Source: Tieghemiomyces parasiticus (lineage: Eukaryota > Kickxellomycota > Dimargaritomycetes > Dimargaritales > Dimargaritaceae). From it: DNA of 64,000 nucleotides. Positions 23,401 through 33,187 of the stretch are shown here, in pieces. How positions within the stretch are numbered: the stretch's first letter is position 1; each line of letters begins with the position of its first letter. Under the pieces are notes generated by a model. That model did no database searches, was not told the origin of the DNA, and saw only the letters and a list, made by a program, of their open reading frames with translations. The stretch spans positions 62,001 through 126,000 of the forward strand of contig JANBPT010000012.1 in assembly GCA_027575765.1 (NCBI GenBank). Direction: 5' to 3'. Position numbers and translations under genes: made by a program.

Positions 23401-25755
23401 AATATCAAGTACATTGACGGCGAGACGCCGCTCAAATCTGAGGAGCTATACGGTAGGTCTGCAAGGCGGCCGCCGGGTTGATGGCGGTGCTACGATCGAT
23501 ACAGTGGTGTGCCCAGAAGCTTCACTTTGGACTTGGTTACAAAGCGCTTCAACCGACCCTAATCACCTTGTCTATGTAATCTATTCTTCCACTTTCCCAT
23601 AGCAACCCAACTGCTACGTCCATCCTTCATTTCGGGCAACGTATTTATCCCAACAATGTTGGATGTCATGATGAGCCATGCTTATTTCAACCCACACATT
23701 TTGGACGTCTACAAACACCTTATTTTCAGCCATGACCACTTTACAACACCCCACCCTACGCTCTATCCGGAAGAGTCCCCACCGGGTAGCCCCGTACTGT
23801 CCCCGCAACAACCGCGACAGCAACCACATCAGCCACCCCCTCACAGCGGCCAGTCTGCCAGCGCCACCTTAACCTCCCAGTCCGGACAGCTAAATGCCCC
23901 GGCTCTCTTCAAAGAGAAAGCCAGCGGGGCTGAGGGACCTAAGGATACTCCCTCATCGGTTACCACTCCGCCGTCGTCGCACAGCTCGACCCGCACAACG
24001 GGGCAGCGCCCTAGTCAGCAGCCGCCGACACCGGGCAAACCCCACCGCCCATCCGTCACCATTCCCAAGGCCCGCGGACCGCTGCCATCCATTGCCGAGC
24101 TAACCACGCTTACCCCGCTGCCGTACTCGGACTTGGAAGGGTACCGGTTTGGTCGGCCGGCTGCTGACCTGGACCCACCGTCAGTGGTGAAGGCTCACGC
24201 CACCGCCACCAGGACGAAGCGGCGTATCACCCGCGGTCGTGTGTTCCTGGTCAGTTTGCCCCCAGCGTATATCGGTAAGTCGCAATACTTGTGGTTTAGA
24301 GAGTCGTCGTCGCAGCCTCGGCTTTAGATTACCATTAGTATGGGTAACCCACGCCTAGCCGTAGCCCCCCTCCCTCTGCTGACCACGCCTCCTCCATAAT
24401 GGTCTAACAGGTTCCTTCCTCCCTCTCCTCTCCCCCGTCTCACTCACTTCATTCTAGCTGCGCAACGCACCTATGGCAGCCTCTTTACCGACCTGCTGAC
24501 CCGCCACGACGCAGTAGCCATGGGTCTATACCGGACAGTAACGCGGGCCAACGGCACCACCTTCCGTTGCGTTCTGCTTAACCCGGCTACCTCGACCCCA
24601 CTCGACACTGGCGATGAAGCATACGTCATTGCCCAGCAGTGTCCGCAGTGGGCGCTCAGCACCTGTGGGCCCAATTCTCGTCGTGGGTCGACGCAACACG
24701 GAGAGATCCAGGCTGAGCCGCAGCCGGTGGATTTACTGCGGCGTCGATTTCAGCAACCGACAGGGCAGTCTGCGGCGACCGTACCGGCCGCTAAAGGCCT
24801 GAAAGGAACGGAACGACAGCTGCCGCCTGGCGAAAAGGCCTACCCGGTACCAGCCATGACATTACCGACGACGCCCCACTTGCGGACCTCCACGGCCAGT
24901 CAAGCAGCGCAGCGACCGGTGACCTACCACGGCGTCACCGGGGGTCGGCACCACGGCGCTGGTCCACCGTCGGCTGACCAGTCGGACCTGTCGTCCTTGG
25001 TCTCCGCCGGTCTCTCCAACTACACCTTTCAAACGTATGTACGACCACCCACCCACACCCTACGGTTGTCGGATCTGGAGCACCTACATCGTCTCAACGG
25101 TCTGATTATGTCGCAAGGCTCAACGGATAACGACCGACCGGACCTCCCGAAAGTCCAACGCCGTGAATGTCTAGCGTCGGCAGCCCCGGCAGTCGCCAGT
25201 GAAACCTCTCCCGGGCTGAATCGTGTTCATCGCGGCGTTCCTACGGCCACGGCGCTGATGCCGAAAGTTACGTCGCACCCACTGGGCCTGGTCAACTCAA
25301 ACACCCCTTCAACAAACCACGCGGAACCGGGTCTGCGACGTGAACGCCGAACCTCAGCTCCGGACTGGCGGCCTACCGACCCGACCGCGGGGGCTTCCTC
25401 CAATTCAGCATCCGCAACTCAATGTCCCCAGGGCGCCCCACCACCGCCATCCTGGTTAGCTATCGGACTGCCTCATTCGCAGCGGCAGCCGTTTTGGTCC
25501 CAGCGGCATTACCAACCGGACCCCGAACCAGCTGACCTACGTTACCCGGCCCGCCGCGGAAGTATGGGTGACACCTTGTTCTACCCAATCCCCCGACGGC
25601 GTGTACCAACCTCGCCACCCGACCTAGCGGGTGAGTCCTGCGAACGGTACATCATCCAGGGTGGGGTCTATGAGACCTCCAGCGAAGATGAGGTCAGCGA
25701 TGACGCTCTCTCCGTAGACGACAACGACATTCCCCCCTTGGATCTCGAACACTGA
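20450..25755 (+). CDS. Slo/BK-family ion channel alpha subunit with non-canonical pore signature
   Basis: Exons 20450..20692, 20830..23452, 23603..24274 and 24458..25755 keep frame (phases 0, 1, 1) and give 1611 residues. Hydrophobic segments (about 70-240) are followed by a pore helix and inner helix, then two RCK domains. RCK1 starts at FNHVMVCGSLDFMAVSEFL (about 305); RCK2 at DHIVICDASPTFPRNVEYL (about 811). The 23452/23603 junction restores ISGNVFIPTMLDVMMSHAYF, typical of the BK C-terminal gating ring, and the last junction gives RTYGSLF ending in GLYRTV. Family members are K+ channels gated by voltage and/or Ca2+. Here the filter reads I-T-A-G-P-A-D (249-255) where family members have T-V-G-Y-G-D, and no Asp-rich calcium bowl is visible. 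RCK1 carries a His-rich insert. The last about 380 residues are disordered. Membrane location is certain; K+ conduction is not. Confidence 0.88.
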
Positions 25756-26336
25756 CACCTCCGCCCGTAGGATAGCTATTAAATTCACTGATTGGAGTTG
25801 AATTATATGTATTGCAGGCTACCGAAACTAAGAGTGCCACATACTAATCGGGCATATCAAGTTGCAATGAAGAAACAAAAAAACCTAGAAAGAGAAAAAT
25901 AAGCTTGGGGGGTACAAATCGTTAGATAGGGATGGAAAAGCGAGGGCGAGGATAATTCAACGTGAGGAAAAAGGAAAGTGATACGGAGAGAAGAATGAGA
26001 CGTTAGGAGGGGTGGGCAAAGGGAGGGAGGGGGGAGGCAAATAGTTGGGAGCAACTGCACTAAGCGTGAACAGCTGGGGGAGGGGGTCCAGATCAATCGG
26101 CCCTCCACAATTGATCGGCACCACCTGGCCACGAACATCAGGCGTAGGCTGGGCGGGGTATAGAGAGGTTGATAGTGGAAATCATCAAATCGAGACCCAA
26201 ATAAACACCATGGAGAAGTGGCGCCAATTGAAAACCATCGAGGACTTAAACAGTGGGAAATAGAGTCCGTGCGATTAAAGAGGATAATCGTACTGAAAAA
26301 GATTAGGGTAAGATGGTACAGGTGCCAGGAGACATC
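25756..26336. other. Convergent intergenic region
   Basis: This lies between the stops of the channel gene (+) and the PH gene (-). It has an ATTAAA at 25778-25783, possibly the poly(A) signal of the channel gene. No gene is seen. Confidence 0.5.
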
Positions 26337-28883
26337 TTACTCGACCTTAGGGGCAGCGGCGACGGGCACCTCCTCAGCCTTGACCTCCACGGCAATGGCA
26401 CCCGACTCAGCGGTGGGCACTACGACGTCGGGAACGGCGGCGGGCTCAGTCACAGCCTCCGGGGTGGCCACGACAGCGACCTCCTCGACAGTAGGAGTTA
26501 AGGCGTCGGTGGTCACAGGGGGGAGGGTAGGGGCGTCGTCGCTGGTGGCGGGGGCGGTCTCCACCTTAGACTCGGGTTCGGGGAGGGTGGTCTGGTAGGC
26601 GGTAAGGGCGTCGATCCAGGAGGTGCGCTCCTCGTCCGAATCGGCAACGAAGCGGTAGGTACGACCAGCGGTAGCGATGTCAAAGGTGAAGGGACGCTTG
26701 CCGTCCTCGACCTTGGTAACCTTAGTCAGCTTAGAGATGGGGAACGACTTCAGGTTGCGGGTCTCCTTGTCGCTCTTGCCGTACACGACCTTACCCTGGT
26801 CAGTAAGGGACACGAAGCGGCGGTCGTAGCCTTTGACGAACTGGCTCTGCTTCTGCAGGAAACCGGACTTGAGGGAAGCGGGGGCAGTCGGGGTGGCCTC
26901 GACATTGGCCTCGGGCTCGGCGGGGGCAGCCTCAGCAGCGGTCGGCTCCTCAGCCGGAGCGGAAGCCTCGGTTTCGGGCTCGGTGGCAGCGGTAGGGCTG
27001 GCGGTCGCCGAAGGGTGGCGGATGTTGCGGGAAAGGGTGCCCAGACGCTTGAGGAAGCTGTTGGGCTTGGCGACAGCCGGGGCCTCAGGCTCAGCAGCTG
27101 GCGTCTCCTCCTCAACAGCAGCCGGGGTAGTTTCGGCCTCGCGGGTGGCCTCTCCGTCGGCGGTCTCAGCGGCCGCGGGGGTCTCCTCCGTGGCGGCCTC
27201 GGCCTCAGCAGCGGGGGCCTCCTCAGCAGCCACGGGAGTGGCGGCCTCAGCGGGCTTGCCGAAGTGGAGCGGGCGCAGCAGCTTAGTCAGCGTGCGCTGG
27301 ATGGGGGAGCTAGAGCGTGCGGGAGACTCAGGGGACTTGGCGGCGTCAGTGGTCGGTTCCTCAGTGGTGGGGACCTCAGGCTCAGCGGCAGCAGTGGTCT
27401 CCTCAGTCGGGGCGGGAGCCGCAACCTCGGGCTCGGCGGCAGCCTCGGCTTCAGGGGTCTCAGCAGTGGTGGCCTCAGCCTCGGCCGGGGTCTCGGCCTC
27501 GTGGGCGGGGCGCTTGGGCAGGAACTTGGAGATGAAGGTACCGAGCTCCTTGGCCTTAGCCTTGGCTTGGTCAGCGGCACTAGTGGTAGCGGCGGCAGCC
27601 TTCTCGCCCTCAGCGGCAACGATGCTCTTCTCCCCTTCAGCGGGGGCGGCGGTGGCCTCCTCCTCGGCGGCAGCGGGGGCAACCTCAGCCTCACGGGCAG
27701 CCTCGCCCTCAGCCACCTCTGGGGCAGCGGGAGTCTCCTCGGCGGCGGCCTCGGCCTCAGTGGCGGGGGTCTCCTCGGCCTTGGGGGTGGAAGTGGCGCT
27801 GCGGCTCTTGAGGAAGTTGTCGAAGGCTGAGAAGTAGGACTTGCGCTTCGAGACGGTGGGGGCTTCGGTGGCGGGGACGGCCGCCGGGGTCTCAGCCTCA
27901 GGCTCGGCTTCAGAGCCGGAGAAGATCTCATTGTCAGTCAGACCCGCACGGGTGGTCTCCGGGTTAGCAGCAGCCTCAGCGGTCTCAGCCGTGGCGGCAG
28001 CAGTGGCGACGACAGCAGCAGCGGCCGGGGCAGGCTTGGTCGAAGCACTCTTCTCCTTTAAGGCCTCCAAGGCGGACTGGAAGGCTTCATTGGAAGTCAC
28101 GTCAGGGAGGTCAGAGGCCTCGGCTTCGAGGCTGGCGAGCCAACCCTGGACGTCCTTGCTGGAGCTGGCGGCCAGGATGTAATCACGGCTTGTGGTCTTC
28201 ACAGCGAAGGCGTGGGAACGCAGACCCTTCTCGACAGCGGGCGAGGAAGACAGGTGGCGCAGGTTGATGATACCGAGAGGGGCCTTGGTGTCCTTATCCG
28301 ACTTGTAGTAGTACAGGAGACCCTTGCCATCGACAGTGGCGGTGGCAATGTCGGCGAACAGCTCGTCATTGCCCTTATCAGCAGCGGCGGCACGCTCGGA
28401 GGCGCGGATGAAGCGCAGACCACGGTTTACATTCTTCTTGTAAACCAGGTTCAGGTCGTTCAGGGCGTAGGGCTCGGCACGGAAAGCGAAGTACCGCTTC
28501 TGCCACAGCCGCAGGGGGCGAGGGCCACGCTGCTGCAGGTATCCTGAGCGAATGGGCACGACAGGCTCCTCCGGGGCGGGGGCAGCGGCTTCTTCAGTGG
28601 CAGCCGGAGCAGCCTCCGTCGTCTCGGCGGTAGTAGTGGCCGGCTCAGTCTCAACTGGGGCCTGGGTGTCAGCGATAGCGGGGACCTCCTCAGTCACGGA
28701 GGCAGTGGCGGGGATCTCGGCAGTGATGGGCTCGACAGCGGCAACCTCGGTGGCGGTAGCCGGCTCAGCCGGAGTGTCGACAGCCGTCTGCGGCGTCTCC
28801 TCGGCGATCACCGAGTCGCGGTCATGGGGCTTAGTCTCTGCCACGACGGGGGCGACGGGGGTAGCGGCCTGAATCTCAGACAT
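26337..28883 (-). CDS. Double PH-domain protein with Ala/Glu/Pro-rich linker
   Basis: A single exon of 848 residues starts at an ATG at 28883. PH domain 1 spans about 112-255 (SGYLQQRGP, LWQKRYFAFR, then YILAASSSKDVQGWLASL) and PH domain 2 about 671-764 (KSGFLQKQSQ, GYDRRFVSL, ending RTSWIDALTAY). PH folds bind phosphoinositides or proteins, so a peripheral membrane role is inferred. The 400-residue linker is acidic, Ala/Glu/Pro/Thr-rich and carries four short basic amphipathic motifs at about 348-362, 446-458, 528-543 and 608-622. Two linker segments (371-409 and 556-593) are near-duplicates. The strong composition makes long antisense frames; these are shadows. The architecture somewhat recalls fungal Meu6-like PH proteins, but that identity is not established. 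Confidence 0.85.
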   Translation of the reverse strand: MSEIQAATPVAPVVAETKPHDRDSVIAEETPQTAVDTPAEPATATEVAAVEPITAEIPATASVTEEVPAIADTQAPVETEPATTTAETTEAAPAATEEAAAPAPEEPVVPIRSGYLQQRGPRPLRLWQKRYFAFRAEPYALNDLNLVYKKNVNRGLRFIRASERAAAADKGNDELFADIATATVDGKGLLYYYKSDKDTKAPLGIINLRHLSSSPAVEKGLRSHAFAVKTTSRDYILAASSSKDVQGWLASLEAEASDLPDVTSNEAFQSALEALKEKSASTKPAPAAAAVVATAAATAETAEAAANPETTRAGLTDNEIFSGSEAEPEAETPAAVPATEAPTVSKRKSYFSAFDNFLKSRSATSTPKAEETPATEAEAAAEETPAAPEVAEGEAAREAEVAPAAAEEEATAAPAEGEKSIVAAEGEKAAAATTSAADQAKAKAKELGTFISKFLPKRPAHEAETPAEAEATTAETPEAEAAAEPEVAAPAPTEETTAAAEPEVPTTEEPTTDAAKSPESPARSSSPIQRTLTKLLRPLHFGKPAEAATPVAAEEAPAAEAEAATEETPAAAETADGEATREAETTPAAVEEETPAAEPEAPAVAKPNSFLKRLGTLSRNIRHPSATASPTAATEPETEASAPAEEPTAAEAAPAEPEANVEATPTAPASLKSGFLQKQSQFVKGYDRRFVSLTDQGKVVYGKSDKETRNLKSFPISKLTKVTKVEDGKRPFTFDIATAGRTYRFVADSDEERTSWIDALTAYQTTLPEPESKVETAPATSDDAPTLPPVTTDALTPTVEEVAVVATPEAVTEPAAVPDVVVPTAESGAIAVEVKAEEVPVAAAPKVE
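27105..27218 (-). repeat. Internal repeat, copy 2 (linker residues 556-593)
   Basis: It encodes an AAEAEAATEETPAAAETADG-type segment ending in AVEEE, near-identical in pattern to residues 371-409 encoded at 27657-27773. The shared order is EAEAA, EETPAA, EGEA or DGEA, REAE, PAA, EEE. It suggests segmental duplication inside the linker together with the adjacent basic motif. Confidence 0.7.
27657..27773 (-). repeat. Internal repeat, copy 1 (linker residues 371-409)
   Basis: This is the counterpart of the segment at 27105-27218, with the same order of Ala/Glu/Pro-rich blocks including EETPAAPEVAEGEAAREAE. Both copies follow a basic amphipathic motif by about 10 residues. Confidence 0.7.
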
Positions 28884-31800
28884 TATGGCTAGATATCAAT
28901 GGGTGACAGAAAAGTCCGAGAGGGTGTCAATTAGAGATGTACACGAGGACAGGTGCCTGGAAGATAGAGAGCAGTAGGGGAAAGGCGGAAAGAGGGGTGA
29001 TAATAAAGGTCCGTATGAAACGGGGGTTAGTCTGGAGTAAGGTGTACAGTTGGTGCAAAGTTGGGTGCAGCGAAGGGAGTCAAAATCTAGAGGGTGAAGA
29101 CATGGAGTCACAAGGAGTGATGGAGGCGGTGCAGTAAGCTTCCGAAACCAATAGATGAAACGGGGGGGAAAGTAAAAGATAGCCGTAGAGGGGAGAAGGG
29201 GGAGGTTATATGAATGATTCCTCAGGCCGGAGCTGGTGGGAGAGCAGTATAGATATTACCAGCTCGGCTCAGGCGGGGACACCAAAGACCCTTAACCAGA
29301 ATGGTTGTGGGTGTAACGGCACTGCCCCCCTGTCACGGCCCATGCCCAAGCCTCCCGCTTGAAAAGGTAATTGATTTCTTCATGGCTACTCGCGAAGGCG
29401 GTACGCGATCCACGAACGAGCTGGAGGGAGAATGGTGGTGTGGAGGAGCAGCTGACAGGTGTGGGAAAGTAGCTGCAGCAGGCAGCTGACCGTTACCAAC
29501 CCGCCCTCCCTGCGACCTTTGGCGGGCATGACCGGTAGTTTCGCCTTTAAACTCGTCTTTTCAGACAGTCGAGTAAACAATGTGTCGCAACAAAGGGGAG
29601 GAGGCTATGGGGCATGGAAGAAATGACTACCCAGAGAGGCGGAAGATGAATCTGCATACGGTGCTCCACCTGACCCCTGACGAGGAGGCAGTATGCAGGC
29701 TAACACTCTTAAGGCCTTCAGGGGTGTAGATCGACTGTCCCTGAAGTGGAACAACAACAATAATATGACTTACCTGTTATTATCATAATGACAAGGCGGA
29801 TGAACGTAAGGAAAGAACAAGGTGGTGAGATATTTGTTTTAGAGGCGATGCTGGACAGGTCGAAGACTGGCTGCCGACCCAATATGTTCTCCCCCCCCCG
29901 CAACGGCCAGCTGTGTGGTATTCCGAGTGAGGGGGGTGAGCTGGAGCAACAGGACTACGGGGTTGCGCAGCACTGATAGGCCCTACTGTCTACCGTCTGC
30001 TTACCTAATAGCAGAAAGTACGTGGGGGAGATGAATGACACGGATGGTTAGCAGATGAGTTCGTAAAACTGGAAGGAGAAGGTGGAAAAGGCCGTGGCGG
30101 GTTGCTAAGGTTAGCTGAAAAGAGTAGGAAAGGCTATCCTGAAGGAATAATCGTAAGGCAGAATGCGAAAAGAGATAACCGAGCAACGAACACGGCGGGG
30201 AGAAAGTGAGTTAAAAGGGACGGAGCTAGTTGGCCGGGATGCGACGACGGGATATATGGTGGCAGCCCAAAAAAAAATGGGGGATACTCTGGTGGAGCTG
30301 GTTGTTGAATGTAGGGGTGGAGAGAGTTTGGCGGGCAGCGGAATGGATAGGAACGAGGGATGGCGACGGGAGGAAGAGGAGCGGTCAATCACGTAGCAAT
30401 CCTTGAGAGCTTTACATCGCAAGGATCGCCCTTTTCGTCCCCCGCTGCGAGTGGATGGGGAACGGTGGCCACATTAATCGAGGGAGCGTGGGGGAGGGGA
30501 GGGGAAGGGCGACGAGAGGTCGCCACGGCCAGTGTGGTTGGAGCCGTACCACAGTGCAGGGTGGGTCCTAGAAAGGGATCGACCGGATGTGAAGGACAGG
30601 CGCGGAGCAGCGACGGCTGGCATATCAGGAACCACCCGCTCCATGCGGACCCGCTGCTGGCTGTGGGGGGGGGGCGAAGTATAAAGGCCAGTGGATCCAA
30701 TACCGCCGGACGGCCATTGGCTGCGCACCGGAGGTTGGTGACGAACCATGCTATCCGACAGGCACGGCAAATGGGCAGCCCGGGGCGTGCATGGGGCCGC
30801 CGTATGGCTCGCTGGACGCTTGGATCCGGCGGCCTTGGGCGACGATAATACCGGCCCGGACCGGACTAGCTTGACGCTCTACGCATGGTGCGAGTGGAGC
30901 GGCCAGCAAGGGGTAGATGTGGGCGTTGAGATGAATACTAAATGTAGGGACATGAGTGAATGCACAGAATCATAACGAAGCATACACCAACCACCTCCCG
31001 TTCCTCTCTAATGCTTCCTCACCCAACTGCGCACATCCCTTCCCATTCACAGCCAGGTTAGTCCGCTGGGGGTTTTTCTCCTTTCCATATGCGGCATGAT
31101 ATCCTCAGGTCGCCCCTGCTCGACGGCCAGCTGTCTCTGCCGAACTACCCAAGCCTTAATGAAGGCCTGGCGATTCGCTGTGAGATGGGCTGTGATGGCG
31201 AATGGAGAAGGGGTGGCCGGGGGAGAGCGGGATGGAGACAGCCAAGGGTGGCTGGCCGGCTGCTCGAGTTGGCGTCGATCTTGGCAGATTCGCTGGTGTG
31301 CAAGCAACTGCCGGCGGCTGACTGCTGAAACGCACCGGGGCGTGGAGTGTCACTTTTGGGTGTTAAGTGGGTTCGTAGCGTACACCCGGAGCTGCCAGGT
31401 GAACAAACACTACGTGATGGTAATGGTGGTGGCCAACCGGGGAGAGCAGCAGCGCGGCCCATCGCACGTACCCGATAGGGCGACCGCTTAACGGTCCTCA
31501 TGTCGTGTCAAAGCCAGGCAGGGTGGGGCAGCCCGGTCCAGGGGGCCCAGTAGCACGGAAGCCGAGAAGGAGGTGGGCGGGAAAGTGAATGAATACCTTG
31601 GTCGCCCGTTCGAAATGCAAGTCTACAACGGCTCTTCCCCGCACATCCTTTTCGCCGTACCCCCACCCTCCCCATTCTATTTTCGGTTTGGATGGGCAAT
31701 GTGAACCGGCGCTTTTGCTAACCCACCCCCATCCCTATTCACCCAACCCCCCCCCACGGGGTTGCATGGTGACGACGTGCATATTGCTGTTCAATTGTAA

Positions 31801-33187
31801 TAAAAAATGGGTTTTAACGACATTGAACAGGTCTTTTTTTATTTTTATTTTTTTTCGAAGCCCTAGTTGCCTGGGAAAGCAAGGCCATGCTGATTACCGC
31901 AAAACGACCATGTCGCTCTGGCCGGACTGCATTTAATAACCCGGCCGATGCCCGGCCTCGCTGAAGGCTCAATTAAGTACCTGGCCACCCTGGATAAGTG
32001 TAATCTCCGATGCAGGTTTTGGCCCGGGGCTGGGCCAGACAGGCACGGTTATCAGAACGTTGCAGTCTAGGCGGGGCAGCGGTCTACTTGTTCGATCGAC
32101 TGTCGTGGTACCGTATGTGGCACGGGAACTGGCATACCAATTCATGCCAGCAGCGGCCCTGCAGCCCACTCGACCAGGTGAGCACGCTTGATACGGCCGA
32201 AGCTGCGTCAAGTCAATAGGTAAATGCGCCCGGCACCCACCCTGGCCACGGTCGGCATACACCTGCGGCCGGTTCCAAGCTGGCCAGGAAGAAGCAACGC
32301 TTTATGCGCATAACCCATGACATAAGGGCCCCGGCTGACGTTGTATGCGTCAGCCGCATTCGACCAGGTGCTATGGCATCAAAAAATAGTATGGCGTGGC
32401 TATCCAGCAACGGCCGAAGGTACCAATGTTGCCTTGACTGTCAACGGTGAGGGGGAGGAGCCGCTGTGGTAAGGTAGTAGTGTCCGCCGTGACCTACGAA
32501 GTCGAGTATCCAAGTGCGATAATCTGCCTGCAGAAGCGCCGGCTGGATATCGCCAGGAGCGCAATACACGCAGGCAAGGAACCTATGGCCAATGTCAGTC
32601 TCGGCCGCCTTGTTGCGTTGTTTCAGACATTGGGCCGGGCAGGCATTTTTCATGCATCCTGGGGCTGATGGCATTCATTTTGGTTGCAAAGTTTCCTGGC
32701 CAGTGGTGACGTGCCAGCTAGCTAACAACGGGGATAGGCCAGATAGCGCTAAGCTCGGATCACCCTTGGCAGCCCAGTGGCCAGTGAATAGCTATGGAAA
32801 CAATTCAGGCCTAACCCCTGAACTTGGCTAGTTGTAGTAAGCAAAGGCCGCCCTACACCACTTGTCCCCAAACGGAAACTAAACGCCCACTGCAAACTCT
32901 GCACGCTACATTAATTAACTATCGACCTTGTCCTTAAGGCATAGGGGTGCGGTTTGACGTAACGGGGAGGGATGCAGCTCAGACCCATATTTCACCCTGT
33001 GGTCGGACGTCACCCTGCCGGTTTAACGCTCGGAGAGGGGACCAGGGGTAACCGGATGGCCAGGCTCACCTACCCAGCTACCCCATTACCTTGTCCCAAC
33101 CACTCTGCCACGCCATTCTCTTTGCTCATTCGCACCCTTGCTGCCCCCCCTCCCATATCCCTCCTCGGGCGACCTTCCTTATCGTCC
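28884..33187. other. Long intergenic region with one orphan exon candidate
   Basis: This 4.3 kb separates two start codons. The first 250 bases are the probable leader of the PH gene (purine-rich on plus). Homopolymer C/G runs occur at about 29,889 and 30,664. A TATA-like GTATAAA lies near 30,681. Apart from the minus-strand exon candidate at 31047-31189, no supported gene is seen; the other open frames have no splice or domain support. Confidence 0.45.
31047..31189 (-). CDS. Orphan terminal exon candidate, unknown protein
   Basis: A pyrimidine tract and CACAG acceptor on the minus strand precede an open segment of 46 codons ending at TGA. It reads HLTANRQAFIKAW, VVRQRQLAVEQGRPEDIMPHM and ERRK. 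It looks protein-like (amphipathic and charged, balanced composition) and could be the last exon of a small gene reading leftward. No upstream exon with a compatible donor was found, so it may be spurious. No family recognised. Confidence 0.25.

Noticed and set aside
26833..27837. Long antisense open frames (334 and 271 codons) across the PH gene.
   Set aside because: They are Ala/Gly/Ser/Val or Leu/Gly-rich mirror images of the repetitive GC-rich coding strand; the PH domains fix the real frame.
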